Assembly: GCA_040904405.1 (NCBI GenBank)
Contig: JBBDTK010000113.1
Span: forward strand, 1-23,807
Length of the DNA stretch: 23,807 nucleotides
Reading direction: 5' to 3'
From: VRUE01 sp040904405
Lineage (GTDB): Bacteria; Actinomycetota; Thermoleophilia; Solirubrobacterales; 70-9
Shown here: piece by piece, positions 16,204 to 23,783 of the stretch
How the letters are laid out: every line of letters starts with the position of its first letter
Position numbering within the stretch: position 1 is the first letter of the stretch
Made by a program: the position numbers and the translations under genes
Notes under the pieces: model-generated
The model's input: only the letters and a program-made list of their open reading frames with translations
Databases searched by the model: none
Told to the model about the DNA's origin: nothing

Positions 16204-17784
16204 TCACAGGTCGACCGAGCGGCCGATCGAGAACCCGTCCAGCTCGAGGATCCGGTCGATCGTCTCGGCCCGCACCGGCGCGTCGGTGGTCAGCGCCATC
16301 ACCGCCCGGTCTCCACCGGCCTCGGCGCCGACAGCGGCGGAGATGATGTTGACCCCCTCCTCGCCGAAGACGGTCCCGACCCGGCCGATCATCCCCGGCC
16401 GGTCGGCGTAGCGGAAGACGGCGAGGTGGTCGGCGAAGGGCAGGTAGAAGCTCTCGCCCCAGACCGAGACCAGGTAGGGCTCGTTGCGCGGCCCGACAGC
16501 GGTCCCCGCGACCTCGACCGCCTGCTCGCCGGCGCCGAGCCGGACCGCGATCAGCTCGGTGAAGTCGCCGGCGGCGCTGTCGTTGGTCTCGACCAGCTCG
16601 ATGCCGCGCTCCTCGGCCATCTGCGGCGCGTTGACCAGGTTGACCGGCACCTCGGTGTGCCCGGAGAGGACGCCGACGAGGACTGCGATGCCGAGCAGGC
16701 GGGTGTCATGCGAAGCGATGCGGCCGCGGAACTCGGCGCTGACCCGATCGACCGGGCCGCCGCCCAGCCCCTGCGCCAGGCGACCGAGCTTTTCGCAGAG
16801 CGGCACGAAGGGCGCCAGCGCCTCCATCGCCTCGGGGCGGACGGCGGCGATGTTGACCGCGTTGGTGACGACGCCGCCGCTCAGCGCCGCGATCACCTGT
16901 TCGGCCGTCACCACCCCGGCCCGGTCCTGCGCCTCCGCGGTCGAGGCGCCCAGGTGGGGGGTGAGGACGACATCGTCGCGGTCGAACAGCGGGTGCTCGG
17001 TGAAGGGCTCGCTGGGGAAGACGTCGAGCGCGGCGCCGGCCAGCTTGCCCGACTCGAGGCCGGCGAGCACGGCGTCGAGGTCGACCAGCTCGCCGCGGGC
17101 GCAGTTGACCAGCCGCGCCCCGTCCTTCATCGCCGCAACCGCGGCGCCGTCGATCAGGTCGATCGTCTCCGGGGTCTTCGGCACGTGCAGGGTGACGACG
17201 TCGGCGCGCGCCAGCAGATCCTCGAGCGACTCGGCCCCTTCGACCCCGAGCTCGCGGAAGCGCTCGGCGGAGACGAACTTGTCGAAGCCGACCACGTCCA
17301 TCTCTAAACCCTGCGCCCGTTTCGCGACCAGCTGGCCGATGCGGCCGAAGCCGACCACGCCCAGCGTCTTGCCGTAGAGCTCGGCGCCCTTGAACTTCGG
17401 CCGCTCCCAGGCGCCGCCCGAGAGCGAGGCGTGGGCGCGCGGCACGTTGCGGCAGAGCGCCAGCATCAGGGCCAGGGTGTGCTCAGCCGCCGCCACCGAG
17501 TTCGATTCGGGCGCGTTGGCGACGATGATCCCGCGCCGGGTGGCGGCCGCGACGTCGACGTTGTCGACGCCGGTGCCGGCGCGCCCGATCACCTTCAGCC
17601 GCTCGGCCCGCTCGATCAGCTCCGGGGTCAGCTGGGTGGCGGATCGGACCAGGATCGCGTCGTAGGCGCCGATCGCCTCGGCCAGCTCCTGCTCGGACAT
17701 CTCCAGGCCGAGGTCGACCTCGAAGCTCTGACGCAGCAGCTCGACCCCGGAGTCGGCGATCTTCTCGCGGACGAGGACCTTCAC
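16204..17784 (-). CDS. serA: D-3-phosphoglycerate dehydrogenase
   Basis: Oxidises 3-phosphoglycerate to 3-phosphohydroxypyruvate, the first step of serine synthesis. The 526-residue length and domain order fit the long actinobacterial form: substrate- and NAD-binding domains with GRAGTGVDNVDV, GVVGFGRIGQLVAKRA and the catalytic HLGASTAEAQDRAG, an intervening ASB domain (about 315-450), and a C-terminal ACT domain (FRYADRPGMIGRVGTVFGEEGVNI) that usually mediates serine feedback. The start is GTG 17784, overlapping the serC TGA by 4 nt (GTGA), so the two genes are translationally coupled with the second pathway enzyme first. Confidence 0.95.
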   Translation of the reverse strand: MKVLVREKIADSGVELLRQSFEVDLGLEMSEQELAEAIGAYDAILVRSATQLTPELIERAERLKVIGRAGTGVDNVDVAAATRRGIIVANAPESNSVAAAEHTLALMLALCRNVPRAHASLSGGAWERPKFKGAELYGKTLGVVGFGRIGQLVAKRAQGLEMDVVGFDKFVSAERFRELGVEGAESLEDLLARADVVTLHVPKTPETIDLIDGAAVAAMKDGARLVNCARGELVDLDAVLAGLESGKLAGAALDVFPSEPFTEHPLFDRDDVVLTPHLGASTAEAQDRAGVVTAEQVIAALSGGVVTNAVNIAAVRPEAMEALAPFVPLCEKLGRLAQGLGGGPVDRVSAEFRGRIASHDTRLLGIAVLVGVLSGHTEVPVNLVNAPQMAEERGIELVETNDSAAGDFTELIAVRLGAGEQAVEVAGTAVGPRNEPYLVSVWGESFYLPFADHLAVFRYADRPGMIGRVGTVFGEEGVNIISAAVGAEAGGDRAVMALTTDAPVRAETIDRILELDGFSIGRSVDL

Positions 17785-18920
17785 CGGGTCGCCTCGGGCA
17801 CATTCTCGACCACCCAGTCGACGCAGGCGGTGAGCGCCTCGACGTCGGCCGGCTCGACCGCCGGGAACATGCCGACCCGCAGCTGGTTGCGGCCGAGCTT
17901 GCGGTAGGGCTCGACGTCGACGATCCCGTTGGCGCGCAGCGAGGCGGCGATCGCCGCCGCGTCGATCCTCTCGTCGAAGTCGATCGTGCCGACGACCAGC
18001 GAGCGCTTCGACTCCTCGGCAACGAACGGTGTGGCGAAATCGGCCGCCTCGGCCCAGCTGTAGAGGTGACCCGAGGAGGCGCGGGTGCGCCCGACGCACC
18101 ACTCGAGCCCGCCGCTGGCGAGCATCCACTCGACCTGGTCGGCCAGCAGCAGCAGGGTTGCGACGGCAGGGGTGTTGTAGGTCTGCTCCTTGCGCGAGTT
18201 CTCGAGCGCGGTCCGCAGCGAGAGGAAGGCCGGCTGCCAGCGGTCGGCGGCGCCGTCGAGCTGCTCGATGCGGGCGATCGCGTCGGGGCTGAGCAGCGCC
18301 AGCCAGAGGCCGCCGTCGGCGCCGAGCGACTTCTGCGGGGCGAAGTAGTAGGCGTCCGCCTGCGCGGCGTCCAGGGGCAGCCCGGCGGCGCCCGAGGTGC
18401 CGTCGATCAGGACCAGCGCCTCCCCCGCCCCCTTGGGCCGGCGCACCTCCACCATCACCCCGGTCGAGGTCTCGTTGTGCGCCCAGGCGATCGCGTCGGC
18501 GTCGGGGTCGGCGGTGGGCGCGGGAGCGTCGCCCGGCTCGGCCTCGATCACGATCGGGTCGGCGAGGAAGGGGGCGCCGGCGGTCACCTTGGCGAACTTC
18601 TGCGAGAACTCGCCGTAGCTGAGGTGGAGGGCGCGCTCGCTCACCAGCCAGGCCGCGGCGGCGTCCCAGAAAGCGGTCGTGCCGCCGTTGCCGAGGGCGA
18701 CCTCGTAGCCGGGCGGAAGCGAGAACAGCTCGGCGAGGCCGCCGCGGGCCCGCGCCACCAGCTCGCGCACCGGCGCCTGCCGGTGCGAGGTGCCCATCAC
18801 CGCGGCCTGCTCGGCGAGACGAGCCAGCGCCTCCGGCCGCACCTTCGACGGCCCGCAGCCGAAGCGGCCGTCGGCCGGCTTCAACTCGGCGGGGATCAGG
18901 ATCGAGGTCTCGGTCGGCAT
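17781..18920 (-). CDS. serC: phosphoserine aminotransferase
   Basis: Converts 3-phosphohydroxypyruvate and glutamate to phosphoserine. The 379-residue product is of the actinobacterial SerC type: FGCGPSKVRPEAL at the N-terminus, MGTSHRQAPVRELV, GNGGTTAFWDAAAAWL, HNETSTGVMVEV, and YFAPQKSLGADGG with the PLP Lys at 197, ending in RKLGRNQLRVGMFPAV with phosphate-binding Arg residues. It shares an 18921-18946 gap with the divergent cupin gene. A TATAAC box (18938-18933) ends 12 nt before the ATG, predicting a 5' UTR of only a few nt or none. Confidence 0.95.
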   Translation of the reverse strand: MPTETSILIPAELKPADGRFGCGPSKVRPEALARLAEQAAVMGTSHRQAPVRELVARARGGLAELFSLPPGYEVALGNGGTTAFWDAAAAWLVSERALHLSYGEFSQKFAKVTAGAPFLADPIVIEAEPGDAPAPTADPDADAIAWAHNETSTGVMVEVRRPKGAGEALVLIDGTSGAAGLPLDAAQADAYYFAPQKSLGADGGLWLALLSPDAIARIEQLDGAADRWQPAFLSLRTALENSRKEQTYNTPAVATLLLLADQVEWMLASGGLEWCVGRTRASSGHLYSWAEAADFATPFVAEESKRSLVVGTIDFDERIDAAAIAASLRANGIVDVEPYRKLGRNQLRVGMFPAVEPADVEALTACVDWVVENVPEATR

Positions 18921-18932
18921 CGGGCGGGACAG

Positions 18933-18940
18933 GTTATATT
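18933..18940. promoter_or_regulatory. overlapping divergent -10 boxes, serC / cupin
   Basis: GTTATATT is an AT-rich island in very GC-rich surroundings. On the plus strand TATATT (18935-18940) is 6 nt before the cupin GTG, so transcription should start at the start codon. On the minus strand TATAAC (18938-18933) serves serC. The two boxes share 4 bp. No clear -35 was found on either side. Confidence 0.55.
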
Positions 18941-18946
18941 CGCGGG

Positions 18947-19354
18947 GTGTCGGAGACCGAGCAGCCGGGTGTGGCCAAGGGCAACGGGTACGCCGTCGCC
19001 AACCTCTCCGACCTCGGCGAGGGCCCCGGGTTCCGCAAGATCCGCACGCCGCTCGGCGTCACCGCCTTCGGCGTCAACGGCATCGTCCTCCCCCCTTCCT
19101 ACGAGACCGGCAGCCACCTGCACGAGGAGCAGGAGGAGCTCTACTTCCTGCACAGCGGCGAGATCGAGATCGAGTTCGGCGACGGCTCCTCCCACAAGCT
19201 CGAACCCGGCGGCCTCGCCTGGGTCGACGCCCCCACTGTCCGCAAAGTCCGCAACACCAGCGACACCGAGGAGGCCGTCTACGTGGTCGTCGGCGGCAAG
19301 GACGGCTACGTCGGCCGCGACGGCCGTCAGCCCGAGGGCGAGACCAAGCGCTAA
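18947..19354 (+). CDS. small single-domain cupin protein
   Basis: A 135-residue protein with one beta-barrel cupin fold. Motif 1 is GSHLHEEQEELYFLHSGEIEIEFG, with metal-ligand candidates His-x-His and Glu. Motif 2 is LEPGGLAWVDAPTVRKVRN, in which the usual His is absent (Thr/Val instead), so metal binding may be incomplete. The N-terminus (GYAVANLSDLGEGPGFRKIR) and tail (GYVGRDGRQPEGE) suggest a dimerising sensor or isomerase-like cupin. The precise function is not recognisable. GTG 18947 is the start because the frame opens only shortly before it and a -10 box lies 6 nt upstream, predicting leaderless translation. Confidence 0.8.
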   Translation: MSETEQPGVAKGNGYAVANLSDLGEGPGFRKIRTPLGVTAFGVNGIVLPPSYETGSHLHEEQEELYFLHSGEIEIEFGDGSSHKLEPGGLAWVDAPTVRKVRNTSDTEEAVYVVVGGKDGYVGRDGRQPEGETKR

Positions 19355-19361
19355 GGATGGT

Positions 19362-19508
19362 GCCGGGAGGCGGTGTGCCTCTCCGGGAATGTCGCGGAGC
19401 GGCGATATGCAATCTGAGGTTGGGCGCGGCGCAGCCGCGCAGCGTCTTCGTCGCTAAGCGCGAAGCGCGTGCGACATCAATTCCCGGAGAGGCACACCGC
19501 CTCCCGGC
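19362..19508. repeat. 147-bp long hairpin between convergent cupin and ilvC genes
   Basis: The outer arms 19362-19390 and 19480-19508 are perfect 29-bp complements (each begins or ends in GCCGGGAGGCGGTG or its complement). After a 4-nt bulge the stem continues with GTCGC (19391-19395) and GCGAC (19471-19475). The interior holds smaller palindromes such as GCGCGGC/GCCGCGC. It occupies almost all of the 164-bp convergent gap. Candidates are a bidirectional terminator, a REP/BIME-like element or a small non-autonomous insertion. It is unrelated in sequence to the 101-bp family. Confidence 0.85.
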
Positions 19509-19518
19509 CTGAGCAGTT

Positions 19519-20523
19519 TCAGAACTTCGTTTCGATCCAGGGCATCGTCTTGCGCAACTCGCCGCCGACCTCCTCCACCTCGTGGGCGGCGCCCTCCTCT
19601 CGCATCCGCGAGAGGTTCTCGCCGCCGGCGCGGTTCTCGGCGATCCACTCCTTGGCGAACTCGCCCGACTGGATCTCGCCGAGGATCTGCTTCATCGCCG
19701 CCCGTGACTGCTCGCCGATCACACGCTTGCCGCGGGTCATGTCGCCGTACTCGGCGGTGTTGGAGATCGAGTAGCGCATCCCCTGGATCCCCTTCTCGTA
19801 CATCAGGTCGGCGATCAGCTTCAGCTCGTGCAGGCACTCGAAGTAGGCGAGGCGCGGGTCGTAGCCGGCCTCGACCAGGGTCTCGAAGCCGGCCCGGACC
19901 AGCTCCGAGGCGCCGCCGCAGAGGACCGCCTGCTCGCCGAAGAGATCGGTCTCGCACTCGTCTTTGAAGCTGGTCTCGATGATCGCCGCGCGGCCGCCGC
20001 CGATCCCGGCGGCATAGGCGAGGACGAGGTCGTGGGCGTTGCCGGTGGCGTCCTGGTGGACCGCCATCAGGCAGGGCACGCCGCGGCCTTCCTCGTACTG
20101 GCGGCGGACCAGGTGGCCGGGTCCCTTCGGCGCGACCATGCCGACGTCGACGCCGGGCGGCGGCGCGATCTGCTCGAAGTGGATCGAGAAGCCGTGGGCG
20201 AAGAGCAGCAGGTTGCCGGGGGCGATCCCGTCGGCGATCTCGGCCTCCCAGACCTCCGCCTGGCGCTCGTCGGGCAGCAGAACCATGACGATGTCGCCGC
20301 GGCTGGCCGCTTCGGCGATGTCGAGCACCTCGAGGCCGGCCGCTTCGGCCTTGGCGCGGCTGGCGGAATCGGGGCGCAGGCCGACGAGGACGTCGACGCC
20401 GGAGTCCTTGAGGTTGAGCGCGTGGGCGTGGCCCTGCGAGCCGTAGCCGAGGATCGCGACGGTCCTGCCCTCGAGCTTCGAGAGGTCGGCGTCCTTGTCG
20501 TAGAAAATGTCGTCGGTCTTCAT
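19519..20523 (-). CDS. ilvC: ketol-acid reductoisomerase
   Basis: Rearranges and reduces acetolactate or acetohydroxybutyrate with NAD(P)H in valine, leucine and isoleucine synthesis. The 334-residue product is the short class I form: IFYDKDADLSKLEGRTVAILGYGSQGHAHALNLKDSG (nucleotide motif at 26-31), MVAPKGPGHLVRRQYEEGRGVP, DECETDLFGEQAVLCGG with metal-binding Asp/Glu, and YFECLHELKLIADLMYEKGI. The start has no visible Shine-Dalgarno and lies 11 nt after the menE stop, so it may depend on translational coupling. It stands apart from the leu block, with no ilvB/ilvN in the window. Confidence 0.96.
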   Translation of the reverse strand: MKTDDIFYDKDADLSKLEGRTVAILGYGSQGHAHALNLKDSGVDVLVGLRPDSASRAKAEAAGLEVLDIAEAASRGDIVMVLLPDERQAEVWEAEIADGIAPGNLLLFAHGFSIHFEQIAPPPGVDVGMVAPKGPGHLVRRQYEEGRGVPCLMAVHQDATGNAHDLVLAYAAGIGGGRAAIIETSFKDECETDLFGEQAVLCGGASELVRAGFETLVEAGYDPRLAYFECLHELKLIADLMYEKGIQGMRYSISNTAEYGDMTRGKRVIGEQSRAAMKQILGEIQSGEFAKEWIAENRAGGENLSRMREEGAAHEVEEVGGELRKTMPWIETKF

Positions 20524-20534
20524 GGGCGGTGAGG

Positions 20535-21860
20535 CTAGCGGAGGGCGCGCCGCAGCAGCTTGCCCGAAGGGGTGCGCGGCAGCGCCGCCGCCAGCTCGAC
20601 CCGCTTCGGCACCTTGAAGCCGGCCAGCGCCTCGGCGCAGTGGCGACGCAGCTCGTCCGGAGTCGCCTCGGAGCCGTCCTCGAGCACGACCACGGCGGTC
20701 ACCGCCTGCTGCCACTCGGGGTCCTCGCGGCCGACCACGGCGGCGTCGGCGACGGCCGGGTGGCGCAGCAGCACGCTCTCGACTTCGGCCGGGACGACGT
20801 TCTCGCCGCCGCTGACGATCATGTCGTCGATCCGGTCCTCGACGTAGAGGAAGCCCTGCTCGTCGATCCGGCCGAGGTCGCCGGTGTGCAGCCAGCCGTC
20901 GGAGTCGACCCGGCTCGGCGCCACGGTCGGCCCCTGGACGAGGATCTCGCCCTCGCGGATCCGCAGGTGGGTGGTGAGCAGCGGCCGGCCGGCCGAGCCG
21001 AGCTTGCGCCTCGCGTCGGCCGGGGCCAGCGTCGTCACCTGCGAGCAGGCCTCGGTCAGGCCGTAGGTCTGGATCACGGTGGCGCCGCGCCCGGCCGCCT
21101 CCTCCAGCGGCTCCTCCGGCACCGGGCCGCCGCCGACCAGGATCGCCCGCGGGCCGGAGAGGTCGGCGCCGGCCTCGAGCAGCCGGGTCAGCATCGTCGT
21201 CACCAGCGATACGAGGGTGATCCCGTCCGCTTCCAGGGCGGCGCCGGCACGGTCGACGTCGAAGCCGTCGTGCAGCACCGCGGTGGTGCCGTAGATCACC
21301 GAGCGCATCGCGATGCTGAGCCCGGAGATGTGGCTGAGCGGCAGGCAGCAGAGCCAGCGGTCGCTCGGCTCGACCCCGATCGTGAAGCCGGAGCCGACCG
21401 CGCTCCAGAGGAAGTTGCCGTAGGTCAGCTCGACCGGCTCGGGCGCGCCGGTGCTGCCGCTGGTCAGGACCCGGCAGCAGGGAGCGTTCATGTCGTGCTC
21501 GCCGAGCAGCGGCAGGTCGGCCTCGGTCTGGGTCAGCTCGCCCGGGTCGCTGAGCTCGACGGTCGGCTCCTCGGCGGCGATCACGGCGGCCCGCTCGGCC
21601 GCGGTCAGCTTCGGGCTGAGCGGCAGCAGCACCGCGCCGACCTTCATCAGCGCGTGGACCAGGACGACCTGCTCGCGCCGCGGCTGCATCGTCAGCGCCG
21701 CGCCCGCGCCGCGGCGGACGCCCTGCGCCGCGAGGCGCCGCGCGCCCCCGGTGGCCTCGGCCTCGAGCTCGGCGTAGGTGACCTCGGCCCCGTCGGCGAT
21801 CAGGGCGACGCGGTCGGGACAGCTTTGGGATCTCTGGGCGAGCCAGTCGTCGAGCTTCAT
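20535..21860 (-). CDS. menE: o-succinylbenzoate-CoA ligase
   Basis: Activates o-succinylbenzoate to its CoA thioester for menaquinone synthesis. The 441-residue ANL-family adenylating enzyme has the P-loop VLTSGSTGAPEPVELTYGN, a YGLTEACSQVTTL motif, GWLHTGDLG, the hinge region VEDRIDDMIVSGGENVVPAEVE, and the C-terminal catalytic Lys in PRTPSGKLLRRALR. The family alone does not fix the substrate, but its short length and divergence from menB-menA make MenE the best call. It is followed by ilvC in the same direction with 11 nt between. Confidence 0.85.
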   Translation of the reverse strand: MKLDDWLAQRSQSCPDRVALIADGAEVTYAELEAEATGGARRLAAQGVRRGAGAALTMQPRREQVVLVHALMKVGAVLLPLSPKLTAAERAAVIAAEEPTVELSDPGELTQTEADLPLLGEHDMNAPCCRVLTSGSTGAPEPVELTYGNFLWSAVGSGFTIGVEPSDRWLCCLPLSHISGLSIAMRSVIYGTTAVLHDGFDVDRAGAALEADGITLVSLVTTMLTRLLEAGADLSGPRAILVGGGPVPEEPLEEAAGRGATVIQTYGLTEACSQVTTLAPADARRKLGSAGRPLLTTHLRIREGEILVQGPTVAPSRVDSDGWLHTGDLGRIDEQGFLYVEDRIDDMIVSGGENVVPAEVESVLLRHPAVADAAVVGREDPEWQQAVTAVVVLEDGSEATPDELRRHCAEALAGFKVPKRVELAAALPRTPSGKLLRRALR

Positions 21861-21871
21861 CGCGGCAGGGA

Positions 21872-21877
21872 TATCGT
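21872..21877 (+). promoter_or_regulatory. candidate -10 box for menB
   Basis: TATCGT ends 7 nt before the menB ATG at 21885, the same geometry as the other divergent starts here. The alternative reading is that GCAGGGA (21865-21871) is a ribosome site for GTG 21876, which would add three residues to MenB. The two readings are mutually exclusive and cannot be separated by eye. Confidence 0.3.
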
Positions 21878-21884
21878 GCCCATC

Positions 21885-22763
21885 ATGCCCCAACGCCACA
21901 AGGAAGCCCCGCCCGAAGCGGACCTCTACGCGCCGATCGAGTGGGAGGCGGCGGGCGAGTACGGCGACATCCGCTACGAGAAGGCGGATGGGATCGCCAA
22001 GATCGCGATCGACCGCCCCGAGGTCCGCAACGCCTTCCGCCCGCAGACGCTGGCCGAGCTGCGCGACGCCTTCGGGCGGGCGCGCGACGACCTCGAGGTC
22101 GGGGCGATCGTCTTCACCGGCGCCGGCGAGGACGCCTTCTGCTCCGGCGGCGACCAGCGGATCCGCGGCGACGACGGCTACATCGGCGACGACGATGTCG
22201 CCCAGCAGGGGGTCGGCCGGCTCGACGTCGGCGACCTGCATGTGCAGATCCGCCGCCTGCCGAAGCCGGTGGTCGCGATGGTCGCCGGCTACGCGGTCGG
22301 CGGCGGCCACATCCTGCACCTGGTCTGCGACATGACGATCGCCGCCGACAACGCCCGCTTCGGCCAGACCGGGCCGCGGGTCGGCAGCTTCGACGGTGGC
22401 TTCGGCGCCAGCCTGCTGGCCCGCAACATCGGGATCAAGAAGGCGAAGGAGTTCTGGTTCCTCTGCCGGCTCTACGGCGCCGAGGAGGCGCTGGAGATGG
22501 GGTTGGTCAACGCTGTCGTGCCGCTCGCCGACCTGGAGCGCGAGACGGTCGCCTGGTGCCGCGAGATGCTCCACCTCTCCCCCCTCTCGCTGCGCCTGCT
22601 CAAGTCGAGCTTCAACGCCGAAGAGGACGGCCTGACCGGGTTGCAGCAGCTCTCCCACGACGCGACGCTGCTCTTCTACATGTCCGAGGAGGGCCAGGAG
22701 GGACGCAACGCCTACCAGCAGGGCCGTAAGCCGGACTTCTCCAAGTACCCGAGGCGGCCGTGA
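21885..22763 (+). CDS. menB: 1,4-dihydroxy-2-naphthoyl-CoA synthase
   Basis: Crotonase-fold enzyme that cyclises o-succinylbenzoyl-CoA in menaquinone synthesis. From ATG 21885 it has 292 residues. MenB hallmarks are IAIDRPEVRNAFRPQT, FCSGGDQRIRG, VAGYAVGGGHILHLVCDMTIAADNARFGQTGPRVGSFDGG and the C-terminal KPDFSKYPRRP. The Asp residue that replaces bicarbonate in some MenB groups was not assessed. An in-frame GTG at 21876 with a fair ribosome site is an alternative start. The frame also stays open far upstream, but that is antisense to menE. The stop overlaps the menA start by 4 nt. Confidence 0.95.
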   Translation: MPQRHKEAPPEADLYAPIEWEAAGEYGDIRYEKADGIAKIAIDRPEVRNAFRPQTLAELRDAFGRARDDLEVGAIVFTGAGEDAFCSGGDQRIRGDDGYIGDDDVAQQGVGRLDVGDLHVQIRRLPKPVVAMVAGYAVGGGHILHLVCDMTIAADNARFGQTGPRVGSFDGGFGASLLARNIGIKKAKEFWFLCRLYGAEEALEMGLVNAVVPLADLERETVAWCREMLHLSPLSLRLLKSSFNAEEDGLTGLQQLSHDATLLFYMSEEGQEGRNAYQQGRKPDFSKYPRRP

Positions 22764-23641
22764 GGATCTGGCTGATGGCAGCGCGGGTGCGGACGCTGCC
22801 GGCGGCGATCGCGCCGGTCCTCGTCGGCACCGCCGCCGCGGTCGAATGGTTCGGCGAGCTGCCGCGGGTCGGGGCCTTCCTCGCCGCCCTGGCCGGCTCG
22901 ATCCTGATCCAGATCGGGACCAACCTCGCCAACGACTACTCCGACGCCAAGCGCGGCGCCGACTCCGCCGACCGGCTGGGACCGGTGCGGGTGACCTCGG
23001 CCGGCCTGGTCGCGCCGCGGCGGGTGCTGGTCGCGACCTGGATCGCCTTCGGCGCCGCGGTCGCCTGCGGCATCTACCTGACCGCCGTCGCGGGGATCGT
23101 GATCCTGCTGATCGGCGCCGTCTCGATCGCCGCCGGCATCCTCTACACCGGTGGGCCGCGGCCCTACGGCTATGCCGGCTTCGGCGAGGCCTTCGTCTTC
23201 CTCTTCTTCGGCCTGGTCGCGGTCAACGGCTCCTACTACGTCCAGGTCGAGCAGCTCGACGCGCTGCCGCTCGGCCTCTCGATCTCGGTCGGCTTCCTCG
23301 CCACCGCGATCCTCGTCGTCAACAACGTGCGCGACGTCGAGACCGACCGGCGGGCGGGCAAGATGACGCTGGCGGTGCGGATGGGACGGCGCAACGCGGT
23401 CGTCCTCTACCGGCTGCTCGTGCTCGGCGCCTTCGCCGTGCTGCCGGTCGCCCTGGTCGGCGCCGAGGCGAGCCTGCTGCCGCTGATCGGCCTGCTGGCG
23501 CTGCCGCTGGCGATCATGCCGCTGCGCACGATGAGCAATCGCCACGACGGGCCGGCGCTGAACGCGGCGCTGGCCCAGACCGGCGCCCTGCTCGGGGCCT
23601 TCAGCCTGCTGGTGTCGGTCGGGCTTCTGCTCGCGGCGTAG
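22760..23641 (+). CDS. menA: 1,4-dihydroxy-2-naphthoate polyprenyltransferase
   Basis: Membrane enzyme that attaches the isoprenoid tail to 1,4-dihydroxy-2-naphthoate. The 293-residue UbiA-family protein has about eight or nine hydrophobic helices and the two Asp-rich motifs: NLANDYSDAKRGADSADR (diphosphate/Mg2+ site) and NNVRDVETDRRAGKMTLAVRMGR. MenA-type features include the N-terminal ARVRTLPAAIAPVLVGTA. The start is GTG 22760 in a GTGA overlap with menB. The TAG stop (23639-23641) lies within the left arm of repeat copy 3. Confidence 0.94.
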   Translation: MRIWLMAARVRTLPAAIAPVLVGTAAAVEWFGELPRVGAFLAALAGSILIQIGTNLANDYSDAKRGADSADRLGPVRVTSAGLVAPRRVLVATWIAFGAAVACGIYLTAVAGIVILLIGAVSIAAGILYTGGPRPYGYAGFGEAFVFLFFGLVAVNGSYYVQVEQLDALPLGLSISVGFLATAILVVNNVRDVETDRRAGKMTLAVRMGRRNAVVLYRLLVLGAFAVLPVALVGAEASLLPLIGLLALPLAIMPLRTMSNRHDGPALNAALAQTGALLGAFSLLVSVGLLLAA

Positions 23642-23755
23642 GGTCTATCCCGGCAGGGGTTCCACTTAACTTTTTCCGAAGACGGTTGGTGGCTGTCCGC
23701 GAGCCTCGCTGCGGAAAAAGTACAAGACGTTCCACCCCTACCGGGATAGACCCTA
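23639..23755. repeat. 101-bp dispersed palindromic-ended element, copy 3
   Basis: The core is 23647-23747, the same 101-bp length as the other copies. Arms TAGGGTCTATCCCGG (23639-23653) and CCGGGATAGACCCTA (23741-23755) pair over 15 bp. Relative to copies 1 and 2, the base next to the core has changed from C-G to T-A on both arms together. The inner ACTTTTTCCG/CGGAAAAAGT and GGCT/AGCC stems are kept. The element begins at the menA stop codon. Confidence 0.85.
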
Positions 23756-23759
23756 AGGA

Positions 23760-23783
23760 CCTATCTCGATAGGGGCGTGCCCC
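23760..23783. other. pair of short palindromes after repeat copy 3
   Basis: CCTATC (23760-23765) with GATAGG (23768-23773), and GGGGC (23772-23776) with GCCCC (23779-23783), form two tight overlapping hairpins 5 bp after the repeat. No gene is recognisable from 23756 to the window end. Confidence 0.35.

Noticed and set aside
20529..21884. Upstream extension of the menB frame by about 450 codons
   Set aside because: The extension is antisense to menE; MenB homology starts only after 21885.
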